A program made the position numbers and the translations under genes. The notes below the pieces were generated by a model. That model made no database searches. It had not been told where the DNA came from and worked only from the letters and a program-made list of their open reading frames with translations. Positions 1 to 6,930 of a DNA stretch of 11,299 nucleotides are shown here, piece after piece (positions within the stretch are counted from its first letter, which is position 1; each line of letters begins with the position of its first letter). The stretch covers positions 1 to 11,299 of the forward strand of contig CALXZF010000084.1 of the NCBI GenBank assembly GCA_944393165.1, written 5' to 3'. This DNA comes from an uncultured Clostridia bacterium (GTDB taxonomy: Bacteria; Bacillota_A; Clostridia; TANB77; CAG-508).

Positions 1-353
1 AATATTTTATAGGACAAAGCTATTTAAAAATGTTAACTACAGAGGGGGTATCAATTGGAAATGTGACTTTTGAACCAGGTTGTAGAAACAATTGGCATAT
101 TCATAAAGCTAGTAAGAATGGAGGCCAAATATTACTCGTAACAGGTGGTAGAGGATATTATCAAGAATGGGGAAAAGAAGCACAAGAATTAAAACCTGGA
201 GATGTAGTTGTTATTCCTGCTAATGTAAAATATTGGCACGGAGCAGCACCTGATAGTTGGTTCAGCCATTTGGCTGTCGAAGTACCAGGAGAAGATACAG
301 GTTCTGAATGGTGTGAACCAGTATCGGACAAAGAATATAACAAATTAAAATAA
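1..353 (+). CDS. cupin-domain protein, 5' end outside the window
   Basis: The reading frame is already open at the left edge: codons from base 3 give YFIGQSYLK directly before the ATG at 30, and these residues look like the usual lead-in of this cupin family. The gene therefore starts upstream and the ATG at 30 is internal. Visible are the first cupin motif (GNVTFEPG, then NNWHIH with the HxH metal pair), a GGQILLVTGGRGYYQ strand and the second motif (KPGDVVVIP followed by KYWHGA with another His). This is the single-domain cupin often found with carboxymuconolactone decarboxylase-like (AhpD-fold) proteins; such proteins bind a divalent metal, but substrate is unknown here. It ends in TAA and is followed by a terminator. 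Family assignment is firm, function is not. Confidence 0.85.
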   Translation, partial: YFIGQSYLKMLTTEGVSIGNVTFEPGCRNNWHIHKASKNGGQILLVTGGRGYYQEWGKEAQELKPGDVVVIPANVKYWHGAAPDSWFSHLAVEVPGEDTGSEWCEPVSDKEYNKLK

Positions 354-372
354 AAAAATAGTAATTTAAAGT

Positions 373-417
373 AAGCTCACTTTATTGGATATATGTCCAT
401 TAAAGTGAGTTTATTTT
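373..417 (+). terminator. Rho-independent terminator after the cupin gene
   Basis: A 12-bp stem pairs 373-384 with 401-412 (one G-U pair) and continues after one mismatch with about four more pairs. The right arm runs into a T-rich tail (TTTATTTT). It separates the cupin gene from the next promoter. Confidence 0.8.
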
Positions 418-435
418 AAATTATCTTATAATATA

Positions 436-463
436 TTGACATATTGTCATACAGTGTTATAAT
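436..463 (+). promoter_or_regulatory. sigma-A promoter of the GntR-ABC operon
   Basis: TTGACA (436-441), a 16-base spacer and TATAAT (458-463), both perfect consensus hexamers. The gene start lies about 57 bases downstream. Two inverted repeats overlap it, as expected for a repressed promoter. Confidence 0.8.
437..449. promoter_or_regulatory. inverted repeat over the -35 box, candidate operator
   Basis: TGACA-TAT-TGTCA is a perfect 5-bp inverted repeat that includes the -35 hexamer. A dimeric GntR protein bound here would block RNA polymerase. The operator role is inferred from position and symmetry. Confidence 0.45.
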
Positions 464-475
464 ATAATTATAACA
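455..475. promoter_or_regulatory. inverted repeat over the -10 box, candidate operator
   Basis: TGTTATAA, five bases, TTATAACA: a perfect 8-bp inverted repeat covering the -10 hexamer and the likely transcription start. It fits autoregulation by the GntR-family protein encoded directly downstream, though AT-rich DNA yields such repeats fairly easily. Confidence 0.5.
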
Positions 476-519
476 GATAATAACAGTTCGAACTTTTATC
501 ACAAAAAGGAGGCTTTCTT

Positions 520-897
520 ATGAACATTATAATTAGCAATAATAGTAGTATACCTATTTATGAGCAAATTAAAACAGCTATAAAACAAGCAATATTCTCA
601 AATGAATTAAAAGAAGAAGATGCTCTGCCGTCTGTTAGAAATTTAGCAAATGATTTGAAAATAAGCTTTTTAACAGTTAAAAGAGCATATGATGAGCTAG
701 AGCAAGAGGGCTATATAAAAACAGTTCAAGGTAAGGGCAGTTTTGTGGCTCCTAAAAATATAGAATTAATAAAAGAAGAAAAATTAAAAGAAATACAGAA
801 TCTTTTAGAAAAAGTTTATGAAATTTCTAAAGTTTCAAACATTAGCCAAGATGAAATAAAAGAATTGTTTAAAATAATTTTTGATGAAGAATTTTAG
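520..897 (+). CDS. GntR-family transcriptional regulator, YtrA subfamily
   Basis: A 125-residue regulator. Residues about 10-77 form the GntR winged helix: YEQIKTAIKQAI, then LPSVRNLANDLKISFLTVKRAYDELE as the helix-turn-helix, and a wing with GYIKTVQGKGSFV. Only about 45 helical residues follow, too short for a FadR or MocR effector domain, which is the mark of the YtrA subfamily. YtrA-type proteins usually repress the ABC transporter operon that they head, and here an ABC ATPase and permease follow directly. The start is set by AAGGAGG upstream of ATG 520. Stop is TAG. Inducer unknown; in the Bacillus relative the system responds to cell-wall-active compounds. Confidence 0.9.
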   Translation: MNIIISNNSSIPIYEQIKTAIKQAIFSNELKEEDALPSVRNLANDLKISFLTVKRAYDELEQEGYIKTVQGKGSFVAPKNIELIKEEKLKEIQNLLEKVYEISKVSNISQDEIKELFKIIFDEEF

Positions 898-921
898 TTA
901 AAAGAAAGGATGAAAAGATTC

Positions 922-1762
922 ATGAGAAATAACATTGAATTACAAAATGTTACAAAAAAGTATAAAGATTTTAAATTGGACAATATTAGCTTTAATGTGC
1001 CTGAAGGCAGTATTGTAGGCTTAATTGGAGAAAACCGGAGCTGGAAAAACTACAACAATAAAAACAATATTAAACATAACAAATGCAGAAGGGACAATTA
1101 AAGTACTAGAAAAAGAAAATATTGGTGCTGTTTTAGATGATAGTTTTATGTCTGAATATTTAACTGCAAAACAAATTAATTCTGTTATGAAAGATTTTTA
1201 TAAAACATGGGACGAAACAAAATATTTCGCTTATCTAAAACAATTTAAATTACCAGATAACAAATTAATTAAAGAATTCTCAAGTGGTATGAAAATGAAA
1301 CTAAAAATTGCAACAGCGATATCTCATAGTCCACAGCTTCTAATATTGGATGAACCAACTAGTGGTTTAGACCCAGTAGTAAGAAATGAAATTTTAGATA
1401 TTTTTCGAAAATATATAGAAGAAGATGAATCTAGATCTATCTTGTTATCAACGCATATTACAACAGATTTGGAGCATATATCAGATTATATTGTGTTTAT
1501 CGAAAACGGAAAAATAATATTTAATTTAGCTACAACAGATTTATTAGAAAACTATGGAATTATAAAATGCAGTAAAGAAGATTTTGAAAAATTAGAAAAA
1601 GGCGATTATATCAAATAAAAAAAAAAAAAATATCAATATGAAGTATTAACCGATGATAAATATAAAATAAAACAAAAATACAATATAGCAACAATTGACA
1701 AACCTTCTATTGAAGACATAATGCTTTTATATATTAAAGGAGAAAATGCTACAAATAAATAA
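922..1762 (+). CDS. ABC transporter ATP-binding protein, interrupted by a +1 frameshift and an in-frame TAA
   Basis: ATPase partner of the downstream ABC-2 permease (YtrB-like), energising export at the membrane. Motifs in order: GENGAGKTT Walker A (readable only across the frameshift at 1036), signature EFSSGMKMKL, Walker B LLILDEP with the D-loop SGLDP, and the switch His in LLSTH. The zero frame breaks off within Walker A and runs to a stop at 1101; dropping one C at 1035/1036 restores a full ATPase. The frame then meets TAA at 1616-1618, but 47 more codons follow in the same frame to TAA 1760-1762 and read like a normal C-terminal segment (KYQYEVLTDD to IEDIMLLYIKGE). Bridging both gives 279 residues, normal for the family. 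Start 922 is preferred because AAAGG at 905-909 would touch an ATG at 910. If no recoding occurs this is a pseudogene. Confidence 0.8.
1033..1039 (+). other. +1 frameshift site 1: AAC-CGG-A inside Walker A
   Basis: Zero-frame codons are GAA AAC CGG AGC TGG. The family requires Glu-Asn-Gly-Ala-Gly, i.e. GAA AAC GGA GCT GGA, reached by skipping C1036. The zero-frame codon at the break is CGG, and CGGA stands where Walker A has Gly. The Walker A motif fixes the position to within one base (either of two adjacent Cs). Confidence 0.9.
1616..1630 (+). other. in-frame TAA directly before an A tract in the ABC ATPase
   Basis: TAA at 1616-1618 is followed by twelve further A (run 1617-1630, 14 A in all), then the same frame continues open to 1762. 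The stop shares its two A with the homopolymer, so a small sequence error or a T-to-A-type change at the run edge could create it. Simple A-tract slippage alone would not remove the stop. Confidence 0.7.
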
Positions 1763-1786
1763 TTATTAAAGAGGAGAGATTAATAA

Positions 1787-2467
1787 ATGAATATGATTAA
1801 AGGATTGATAAAAAAAGATTTGTATAACTTATCTAGTTATAAAGTATCTTTACTTATTCTTGTAATATTTTGTGCAATTGCAATTATTGGAACAGGGTCT
1901 ATTAATTTTGGACCAATAATAATATGTACTATACTAGGAATGATTTCACTTTCGACTTTCAGCTATGACGAAATATCAAAGTCTAATAAATATATATTAA
2001 CATTACCTACAAACAGAAAAGAAATTATAAAAGCAAAATACATTTTAGCAATTGGAGCTACAATTTTAGGAGGAATATTAGGATTAGTTTTAACCATAAT
2101 TATAGGAAATGTAATGAATTATTTTAGACCAGAAAACCTAATAGATTTAAATTATGGAAGTTTAATAGCAACTACAATAGGAGGAATGTTTGGTATATCA
2201 CTAATTCAAGCAATACAAATACCAAGTATTTATAAATGGGGAGCAGAAAAAGGAAGAGTTCAAATGTTTATATTAGTTTTCGTTTTAGTGCTTCTTGTAC
2301 TTGGAATAGGGTATTTAATAATGAGTTCAAGCTTAAACATAAATTTGGCAACTATAGAAAATATTATGAACCAATATGGAATAATTATATTATTAATACT
2401 TATGGCTATAATGTACTATATATCATATAGAATATCATTTAGAATATATATTAATAAAGAAGAATAA
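1787..2467 (+). CDS. ABC-2 type transporter permease
   Basis: A 226-residue integral membrane protein with about six hydrophobic segments (roughly residues 20-36, 41-57, 83-106, 124-147, 158-178, 197-215), a basic N-terminal stretch (MIKGLIKKDLYNL) typical of ABC-2 permeases, and a cytosolic loop with LPTNRKEIIKAKY after the second segment, a motif seen in small ABC-2 permeases of this regulator-ATPase-permease arrangement. It starts 24 bases after the restored end of the ATPase gene with GAGGAG at 1771-1776. With the ATPase it would form an exporter; the substrate cannot be read from sequence. Stop is TAA, followed by a terminator. No frame problem and no in-frame CGG. Confidence 0.88.
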   Translation: MNMIKGLIKKDLYNLSSYKVSLLILVIFCAIAIIGTGSINFGPIIICTILGMISLSTFSYDEISKSNKYILTLPTNRKEIIKAKYILAIGATILGGILGLVLTIIIGNVMNYFRPENLIDLNYGSLIATTIGGMFGISLIQAIQIPSIYKWGAEKGRVQMFILVFVLVLLVLGIGYLIMSSSLNINLATIENIMNQYGIIILLILMAIMYYISYRISFRIYINKEE

Positions 2468-2472
2468 AAATG

Positions 2473-2499
2473 CAACCCACAGTTTTTTATTGTGGGTTG
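2473..2499. terminator. shared terminator between convergent genes
   Basis: A perfect 9-bp stem pairs CAACCCACA (2473-2481) with TGTGGGTTG (2491-2499) around a nine-base loop. On the minus strand it is followed by a CATTTTTATT tail, so it should end amylase transcription well; on the plus strand the tail is AT-rich but poorer in T. It probably serves both directions. Confidence 0.75.
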
Positions 2500-2521
2500 T
2501 AAAATATTTATTACGAAATAT

Positions 2522-3968
2522 CTATTTGCACATAATCCATATAGAAACAGAACCACCATTTACACTAAAGTTTCCATTTCCATTTTCGTCAATTAGTACT
2601 TTATCCTTAATATTTCCAGTACAATCATAAAATGTAGTGCCAGAGAACTTAGTTCCAACATTCATTGTTTTATTCCCTCCGGGACCGTCACTTAATAAAA
2701 CAGCGAGACCAGAATTCTTATGTTCATCATCACCGGCTCAAAGTCCAGCCAATAATATTAAAATCATCAAAATAATCGGTTAAATTACCATAAGCATATT
2801 TTTTTCTAATATATAAAGCTAAATTTAAAAAATCAGATTTACTAGAAATGTTATCATGAGGAATACCATAATAATCACCATAGAACACACAAGGAGTACC
2901 TTGGTTTCTAAGTAGTATAATAGAATAAGCAAGTGGCTTAAACCAATCTGGAATCCAAGATTGTAAAGATTGTCCTGGCTGTGTATCATGATTATCTACA
3001 AATGTTATTGACTTTTCAGGATTAGACTTAAGAAGCGTATTATTTAATATATTTCTCATATCATAATTTCCACTACTGTTAGCTGCATCATAAAAATTGT
3101 AGTGTAATGGAACATCAAATAAGTTCATTTCAAAGTTTACTTCAGCCAAATAGTTATTAAGTGTAGTAACATCTCTTGACCAATACTCTCCAACAGCAAA
3201 TAAATCTTTTTTCGAATATTCCCTTAAATTTTCTAGCCAAATTTTGTAAAAATCCGCACGAATATGCTTAACTGCATCTAATCTAAAACCGTCAATACTT
3301 GTAAAATCCAGGTACCATTTTCCCCAATTAGTAAGTTCAGTAACAACATCTAAATTATTTAAATCAATATCTGCACCCATTAAATAATCAAAGTTTCCAT
3401 TTTCAGTATCTACTTGCTTATCCCAATGTTTGCCATAAAACTTATACACAGACTTTCTATCACTTGTTTCATCCCAATCAACTCCATGAAAATGAGTCCA
3501 ATCCCATTTAAAAGAAGAATATTTATCTCCTCTACCAGGAAAAGTATATTTCGTCCATGCTGATATTAATTTTGCAGGGCTTATTGTATTATTCCTGTCT
3601 AACGGATTCTCTTCAACAGCGATTACTTGCTCCAGCTCATCTGCTCCAAATTTATGATTTAATACAGTATCAGCATAAACCTTAATATTATTTGAATGAA
3701 GAGTATTAATCGCACTTAAGTATTCGTCTTTTGTACCATATTTAGTTGGAATACTACTTTTTTGATTAAACTCTCCCAAATCGTATAAATCATATACAGC
3801 ATAGCCTACTCCGTTAATTCCTTCAGACGATTTGTAAGCAGGAGGAAGCCATAAAGCAGTTATTCCTAATTCTTCTAATTTTTGAGCCTCTTGAGAAACA
3901 TTTTTCCATAGACTTGCATCATTTGGTAAATACCATTCAAAATATTGCATTATTGTTTCATTATGCAT
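2522..3968 (-). CDS. cytosolic GH13 alpha-amylase with a +1 frameshift near its C-terminus
   Basis: Hydrolyses alpha-1,4-glucan bonds of starch, glycogen or maltodextrins. There is no signal peptide (it begins MHNETIMQYFEWYLPND), so it acts inside the cell. The four GH13 regions are intact before the break: DTVLNH near residue 100, GFRLDAVKH with nucleophile Asp231, VGEYW with acid/base Glu261, and FVDNHD ending in Asp328. The zero frame stops at TGA 2732-2730 after GWTLSR (411 codons). In the +1 frame another 70 codons follow to TAG 2524-2522 and encode the expected domain C (GDDEHKNSGLAVLLSDGPGG, then NVNGGSVSIW-type end). Joined length is 481 residues, normal for this subfamily. An in-frame TAG lies one codon before ATG 3968, so the start cannot be further upstream; its ribosome binding site is weak. 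Confidence 0.88.
2732..2738 (-). other. +1 frameshift site 3: AGC-CGG-T followed by UGA
   Basis: On the minus strand the codons are TTG AGC CGG TGA TGA TGA. Skipping one C gives TTG AGC GGT GAT GAT GAA, restoring the Gly-Asp-Asp-Glu-His stretch expected after GWT in this amylase subfamily. The zero-frame codon is CGG (2735-2733), immediately followed by three UGA codons, so unshifted ribosomes would terminate at once. Confidence 0.85.
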
Positions 3969-3999
3969 TTTCTATCTTGTATGATATATTTAAAAAAGC

Positions 4000-4022
4000 T
4001 TAAATAATCATACACTCCTTCC
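4000..4022 (-). promoter_or_regulatory. strong ribosome binding site with a three-codon leader ORF upstream of amylase
   Basis: AAGGAAGGAG (about 4023-4014) is the best ribosome binding site before the amylase, but the nearby ATG (4011-4009) reads Met-Ile-Ile-stop and is out of frame with the amylase, which begins 31 bases beyond that stop without a good site of its own. It may be a leader that couples translation, or a rearranged 5' region. The function is inferred only. Confidence 0.35.
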
Positions 4023-4040
4023 TTAAAAATATTTGAACAA

Positions 4041-4070
4041 ATTATATCACAACAAAAAAATACGAGTCAA
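4041..4070 (-). promoter_or_regulatory. sigma-A promoter of the amylase gene
   Basis: On the minus strand TTGACT (4070-4065), an 18-base spacer and TATAAT (4046-4041). It faces the amylase and lies about 70 bases before its start. Confidence 0.7.
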
Positions 4071-4188
4071 ATTAATGTATAATATCTTGTATGCAGAAAA
4101 GTTTTATGATAAGCTTTATCCTAGATAGTGTTAAAAATTAGAAATCCATCCTAAAAAATGAATAATGGGTCAAATTAGTAGGAAATGT

Positions 4189-4216
4189 GACATATATATA
4201 GAATAATATATATGTC
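4189..4216. promoter_or_regulatory. 11-bp inverted repeat upstream of acyl-CoA synthetase
   Basis: GACATATATAT (4189-4199) and ATATATATGTC (4206-4216) are perfect complements separated by six bases, 45 bases before the preferred start codon. No T tract follows, so an operator is more likely than a terminator. The regulator is not identified, and low-complexity AT repeats make chance pairing possible. Confidence 0.45.
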
Positions 4217-4261
4217 GAATTTTATGAAAATACAAATAAAGAAATGAAAACGGAGGTTAAA

Positions 4262-5962
4262 ATGAGTAGAGAAGTTTTAGAAATTAGAGATTTAAAAGAT
4301 ATGCTAAGCAAAACAGGAGAACTTTATGGAGATAGACCTGGATATAATATAAAAGTAGGAGAAGGAAAATATAAGGTTTACACACATAAAGAAATAAGAG
4401 ATATGATTAATTATCTTGGAACAGCATTAATAGACTTGGGATTAAAAGATAAAAGAATAGCAGTAATTGGAGAAAACAGATATGAATGGGAACTAGCTTA
4501 TTTATCTATTGTTTGTGGTACAGGAATAGTAGTTCCAATAGACAAATCTTTGCCAGCAAATGAATTAGAAGAAGTAATAGAAAGGTCAGAAGTAGAAGCA
4601 ATATTTTATTCACAAAAATATCAAGAGATTATTGAGAAAATAAAATATAGTGAGAAAAACAAACTAAAACATTTAATTTCAATGGATTTAGATTCACATA
4701 TAGAAGGGGTATACTCACAAAAAGAATTAATAGAAACTGGTAAAACTCTAGTTGAACAAGGAAATAGAGAATTTATCGACGCAAAGATAAATCCAGAAGA
4801 AATGCAAATCATGTTATTTACTTCAGGAACAACATCAAAATCAAAAGTAGTAGCATTATGCCATAGAAATTTAGCAGCTAATCTAATGGATTTTGCATCT
4901 GTATTAGACATTAATTCAAGTGATAGAATATTATCATTTTTACCATTACACCATGTATTTGAATGCACAGTAGGAATGTTATACTCTCTATACATAGGAG
5001 CAGAAAGATCATTCTGTGAAGGCATTAGACATATAGTAGAAAACTTAAACGAATACAAAATAACCTTTGCATCTTTTGTTCCAGCAATTTACGAAAGCAT
5101 GTATAAAACTATTTTAAAAGGACTTGAAAAAGAAGGCAAATTAGAAGCTGTAAAAAAATTAATGCAAGAAAATAGAAATAAAACAATGGCAGAAAAGAAA
5201 GAAATATTTAAAGATATTCACAACATTTTTGGAGGATGTGTACGACTATTTGTTAGTGGAGCAGCAGCATTAGACCCAGAAGTAGAAAATGCTTTTAGAG
5301 ATTGGGGAGTTAATTTATGTCAAGGATATGGATTAACTGAAACATCTCCAGTTATAGGGGTTGAAACAGATGAAGCATTTAGAGTAGGCTCTATAGGTAA
5401 AGCACTTCCTCATATACAAGCAAAAATAGAAGATGCAAACGAAGAAGGAATGGGAGAACTTGTTGTTAAAGGTCCAAATGTTATGCTTGAATATTATGGA
5501 GACGAAAAAGCAACAAAAGAAGTATTAAATGACGGTTGGTTCGCTACAGGAGATTTAGCAAAAATAGATGAAGACGGTTACATATTTATTTGTGGAAGAA
5601 AGAAAAGCGTTATTGTTTTAAAGAATGGAAAAAACATCTTCCCAGAAGAAATGGAAAACTTAGTAAACAAAATTGAAGGTGTAAAAGAATCTTTCATATT
5701 TGGAAAAAAACAATCAGATGATAAAGAAGATATTAAAATAAATGTTAAAATTATATTTGATAGAGAGATTATGAAAGAAGCATATAAAGTAGAGACTGAT
5801 GAAGAAATTCGTAAAGTTCTTTCAGACAAAATAAAAGATATTAACAAAATCATGCCAAAATATAAAGCAATAAGAGGAATGCTAATTTCAGAAGAACCAC
5901 TTATTAAAACAACAACTAATAAGATAAAAAGACAAGCAAACTTAGAGGCAATAGAGGGATAA
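4262..5962 (+). CDS. long-chain fatty acid-CoA ligase (AMP-dependent acyl-CoA synthetase)
   Basis: Activates a carboxylic acid, probably a fatty acid, through an acyl-AMP to acyl-CoA. ANL-superfamily motifs, counting from the upstream ATG at 4244: A3 FTSGTTSKSK near residue 190, QGYGLTETSP near 360, TGDLAKIDEDGYIFICGRKK near 435-455 (the Asp that binds ATP ribose and the hinge), and the A10 lysine in NKIKRQ near 558. In the A3 loop the usual GxPKG is SKSKV, a mild divergence that keeps the TSGTT core. The start at 4262 is preferred over 4244 because GGAGG at 4252-4256 lies five bases before it and inside the longer version; it begins MSREVLEIRDLKDML. It is a single gene with no frame problem; a MITE-like element begins directly after its TAA stop. 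Confidence 0.9.
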   Translation: MSREVLEIRDLKDMLSKTGELYGDRPGYNIKVGEGKYKVYTHKEIRDMINYLGTALIDLGLKDKRIAVIGENRYEWELAYLSIVCGTGIVVPIDKSLPANELEEVIERSEVEAIFYSQKYQEIIEKIKYSEKNKLKHLISMDLDSHIEGVYSQKELIETGKTLVEQGNREFIDAKINPEEMQIMLFTSGTTSKSKVVALCHRNLAANLMDFASVLDINSSDRILSFLPLHHVFECTVGMLYSLYIGAERSFCEGIRHIVENLNEYKITFASFVPAIYESMYKTILKGLEKEGKLEAVKKLMQENRNKTMAEKKEIFKDIHNIFGGCVRLFVSGAAALDPEVENAFRDWGVNLCQGYGLTETSPVIGVETDEAFRVGSIGKALPHIQAKIEDANEEGMGELVVKGPNVMLEYYGDEKATKEVLNDGWFATGDLAKIDEDGYIFICGRKKSVIVLKNGKNIFPEEMENLVNKIEGVKESFIFGKKQSDDKEDIKINVKIIFDREIMKEAYKVETDEEIRKVLSDKIKDINKIMPKYKAIRGMLISEEPLIKTTTNKIKRQANLEAIEG

Positions 5963-6180
5963 GAAATTTGTTACAGTTCACAGCCGTTTTTGTGGCAAAG
6001 CAGTGTATATTTTGTATTTTCTGTTTTCGGCCCCCAACTGCGTACAAACTGTATAAACTCCACAAAAGTGTCGTTAACAGTTTGTGAACTTGTCGGTCCC
6101 CACCTTAAGCACTCAAACAGAAATAAAAAATATACACTGCTTTGCCAATTAATATTAGCTGTGAATTGTAATGAAATTTG
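5963..6180. mobile_element. MITE-like palindromic element with 8-bp target duplication
   Basis: A 202-base body (5971-6172) is flanked by identical GAAATTTG copies (5963-5970 and 6173-6180). Its ends are long imperfect inverted repeats, about 56 bases each (5971-6026 against 6115-6171), with long matched blocks such as GGCAAAGCAGTGTATATTTT. Nested inside is a second inverted repeat around ACAAACTGT (6044-6052) and ACAGTTTGT (6076-6084), and two similar blocks, TCGGCCCCCAAC and TCGGTCCCCACC. It encodes nothing plausible. Terminal repeats, small size and target duplication fit a non-autonomous element moved by a transposase elsewhere; 8-bp duplications occur in several IS families, so the parent is not assigned. 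It could also act as a terminator for the gene before it. Confidence 0.75.
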
Positions 6181-6211
6181 AAGAGATTTAGTCAATTAAA
6201 AGAAAAAAGTG

Positions 6212-6240
6212 TTGCAAACTGAAAATGTTTAGTGTAAAAT
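6212..6240 (+). promoter_or_regulatory. promoter of the small ORF
   Basis: TTGCAA (6212-6217), 17 bases, TAAAAT (6235-6240), about 49 bases before the small ORF. Hexamers are close to but not consensus. Confidence 0.5.
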
Positions 6241-6288
6241 GTAGAAGTAAAGTAGAAACCAGAAAACCAAAGCAAAAGGAGAAATATT

Positions 6289-6510
6289 ATGGTAACAAAA
6301 GAAACGAAAAACTTTAAAACCATTGAGGTTCTAAGAGAGAGAGAGAGAGAGAGCCAAAACTTAAGCCAATTAGGCTTTGGTAGATGTGCTCAAAATGAAC
6401 AGTTTAGTAAAGTAAAAAATTATATAAAAGCAAATAAAAAGGATAGACTAGCGTGTGGTAGATGTAAAGAAAAAATTAATTTACTACATGATAGCCTGTC
6501 CTTTTTGTAG
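6289..6510 (+). CDS. small cysteine-containing protein of unknown function with an (AG)10 repeat
   Basis: I do not recognise this 73-residue protein. ATG 6289 has AAAGGAG at a normal distance and a promoter-like sequence upstream, so translation is believable. It is highly charged; residues 16-22 are RERERES, encoded by an AG microsatellite. It has one Cys near residue 33 (GFGRCAQ) and a CGRC pair near 56-59. There is no signal peptide or membrane segment. An 11-bp inverted repeat spans its 3' end. A gain or loss of one AG unit would truncate it soon after the repeat. The next gene is about 420 bases away, so it is not clearly in an operon. A chance ORF with good start signals remains possible. 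Confidence 0.5.
   Translation: MVTKETKNFKTIEVLRERERESQNLSQLGFGRCAQNEQFSKVKNYIKANKKDRLACGRCKEKINLLHDSLSFL
6334..6353 (+). repeat. (AG)10 dinucleotide microsatellite
   Basis: Ten uninterrupted AG units inside the small ORF. Dinucleotide runs of this length are prone to slippage and are rare inside bacterial genes outside contingency loci. Confidence 0.9.
6436..6506 (+). repeat. long-loop inverted repeat ending in T5, possible terminator
   Basis: AAAAAGGATAG (6436-6446) pairs with CTGTCCTTTTT (6496-6506) with one G-U pair. The 49-base loop itself holds weakly self-complementary ATGTAAA/TTTACTACAT segments. It overlaps the last codons of the small ORF. Whether it terminates transcription is uncertain. 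Confidence 0.35.
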
Positions 6511-6930
6511 TTAAAAAACAAGATGAATAGAAACAAACATTATAAAAAATGTAGACTTGATATGCAAAAACGACAAAATATATAAAGAAATAATATAACC
6601 AATTTAAAAAAGTTTAAAAATTCAACAAATTGTTACGAAAAGATTACAGTAATGTTACAGAAATTTGACAAATAAAAAAATATAAATAAAAGTATTGATA
6701 AAAGCATACTAAAAGTATAAAATAAATATAGGCTAAAAGTAAATCAACTAAAATGAATAAAAAAGCAAGAATAAGTAAATACTAAAATAGAATAAAATAT
6801 AGAGATTTTCAAATAATTAGAAAGATTTAGAAGGTTTAGAAAGTTTTAAAAGATTAAGAAAAGTTTTATGATTTATAGTCCAAACAGATTCAAAACAAAA
6901 ACAAAGTAAAGTAAAAAAAGGGGGAAAATC
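6511..6930 (+). other. AT-rich intergenic leader, no gene seen
   Basis: About 420 bases of strongly A-rich sequence with no convincing ORF or stable hairpin. TTGATA (6695-6700), 15 bases and TATAAA (6716-6721) is a weak promoter candidate, leaving a 5' leader of about 200 bases for the downstream gene. Degenerate AGAAAGATTT/AGAAGGTTT/AGAAAGTTTT copies lie at about 6821-6850. Confidence 0.4.

Noticed and set aside
2236..2430. 64-codon ORF inside the ABC-2 permease
   Set aside because: A shadow in another frame without start signals.
4621..5853. Minus-strand ORFs inside the acyl-CoA synthetase gene
   Set aside because: Ile/Ser/Phe-rich antisense shadows of a clearly functional gene.
5971..6195. 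Overlapping ORFs on both strands (74 aa minus, 63 aa plus) sharing WQSSVYF and KYTLLC peptides
   Set aside because: The shared peptides come from the two arms of the palindromic element being read on opposite strands; neither has a good start signal or protein-like composition.
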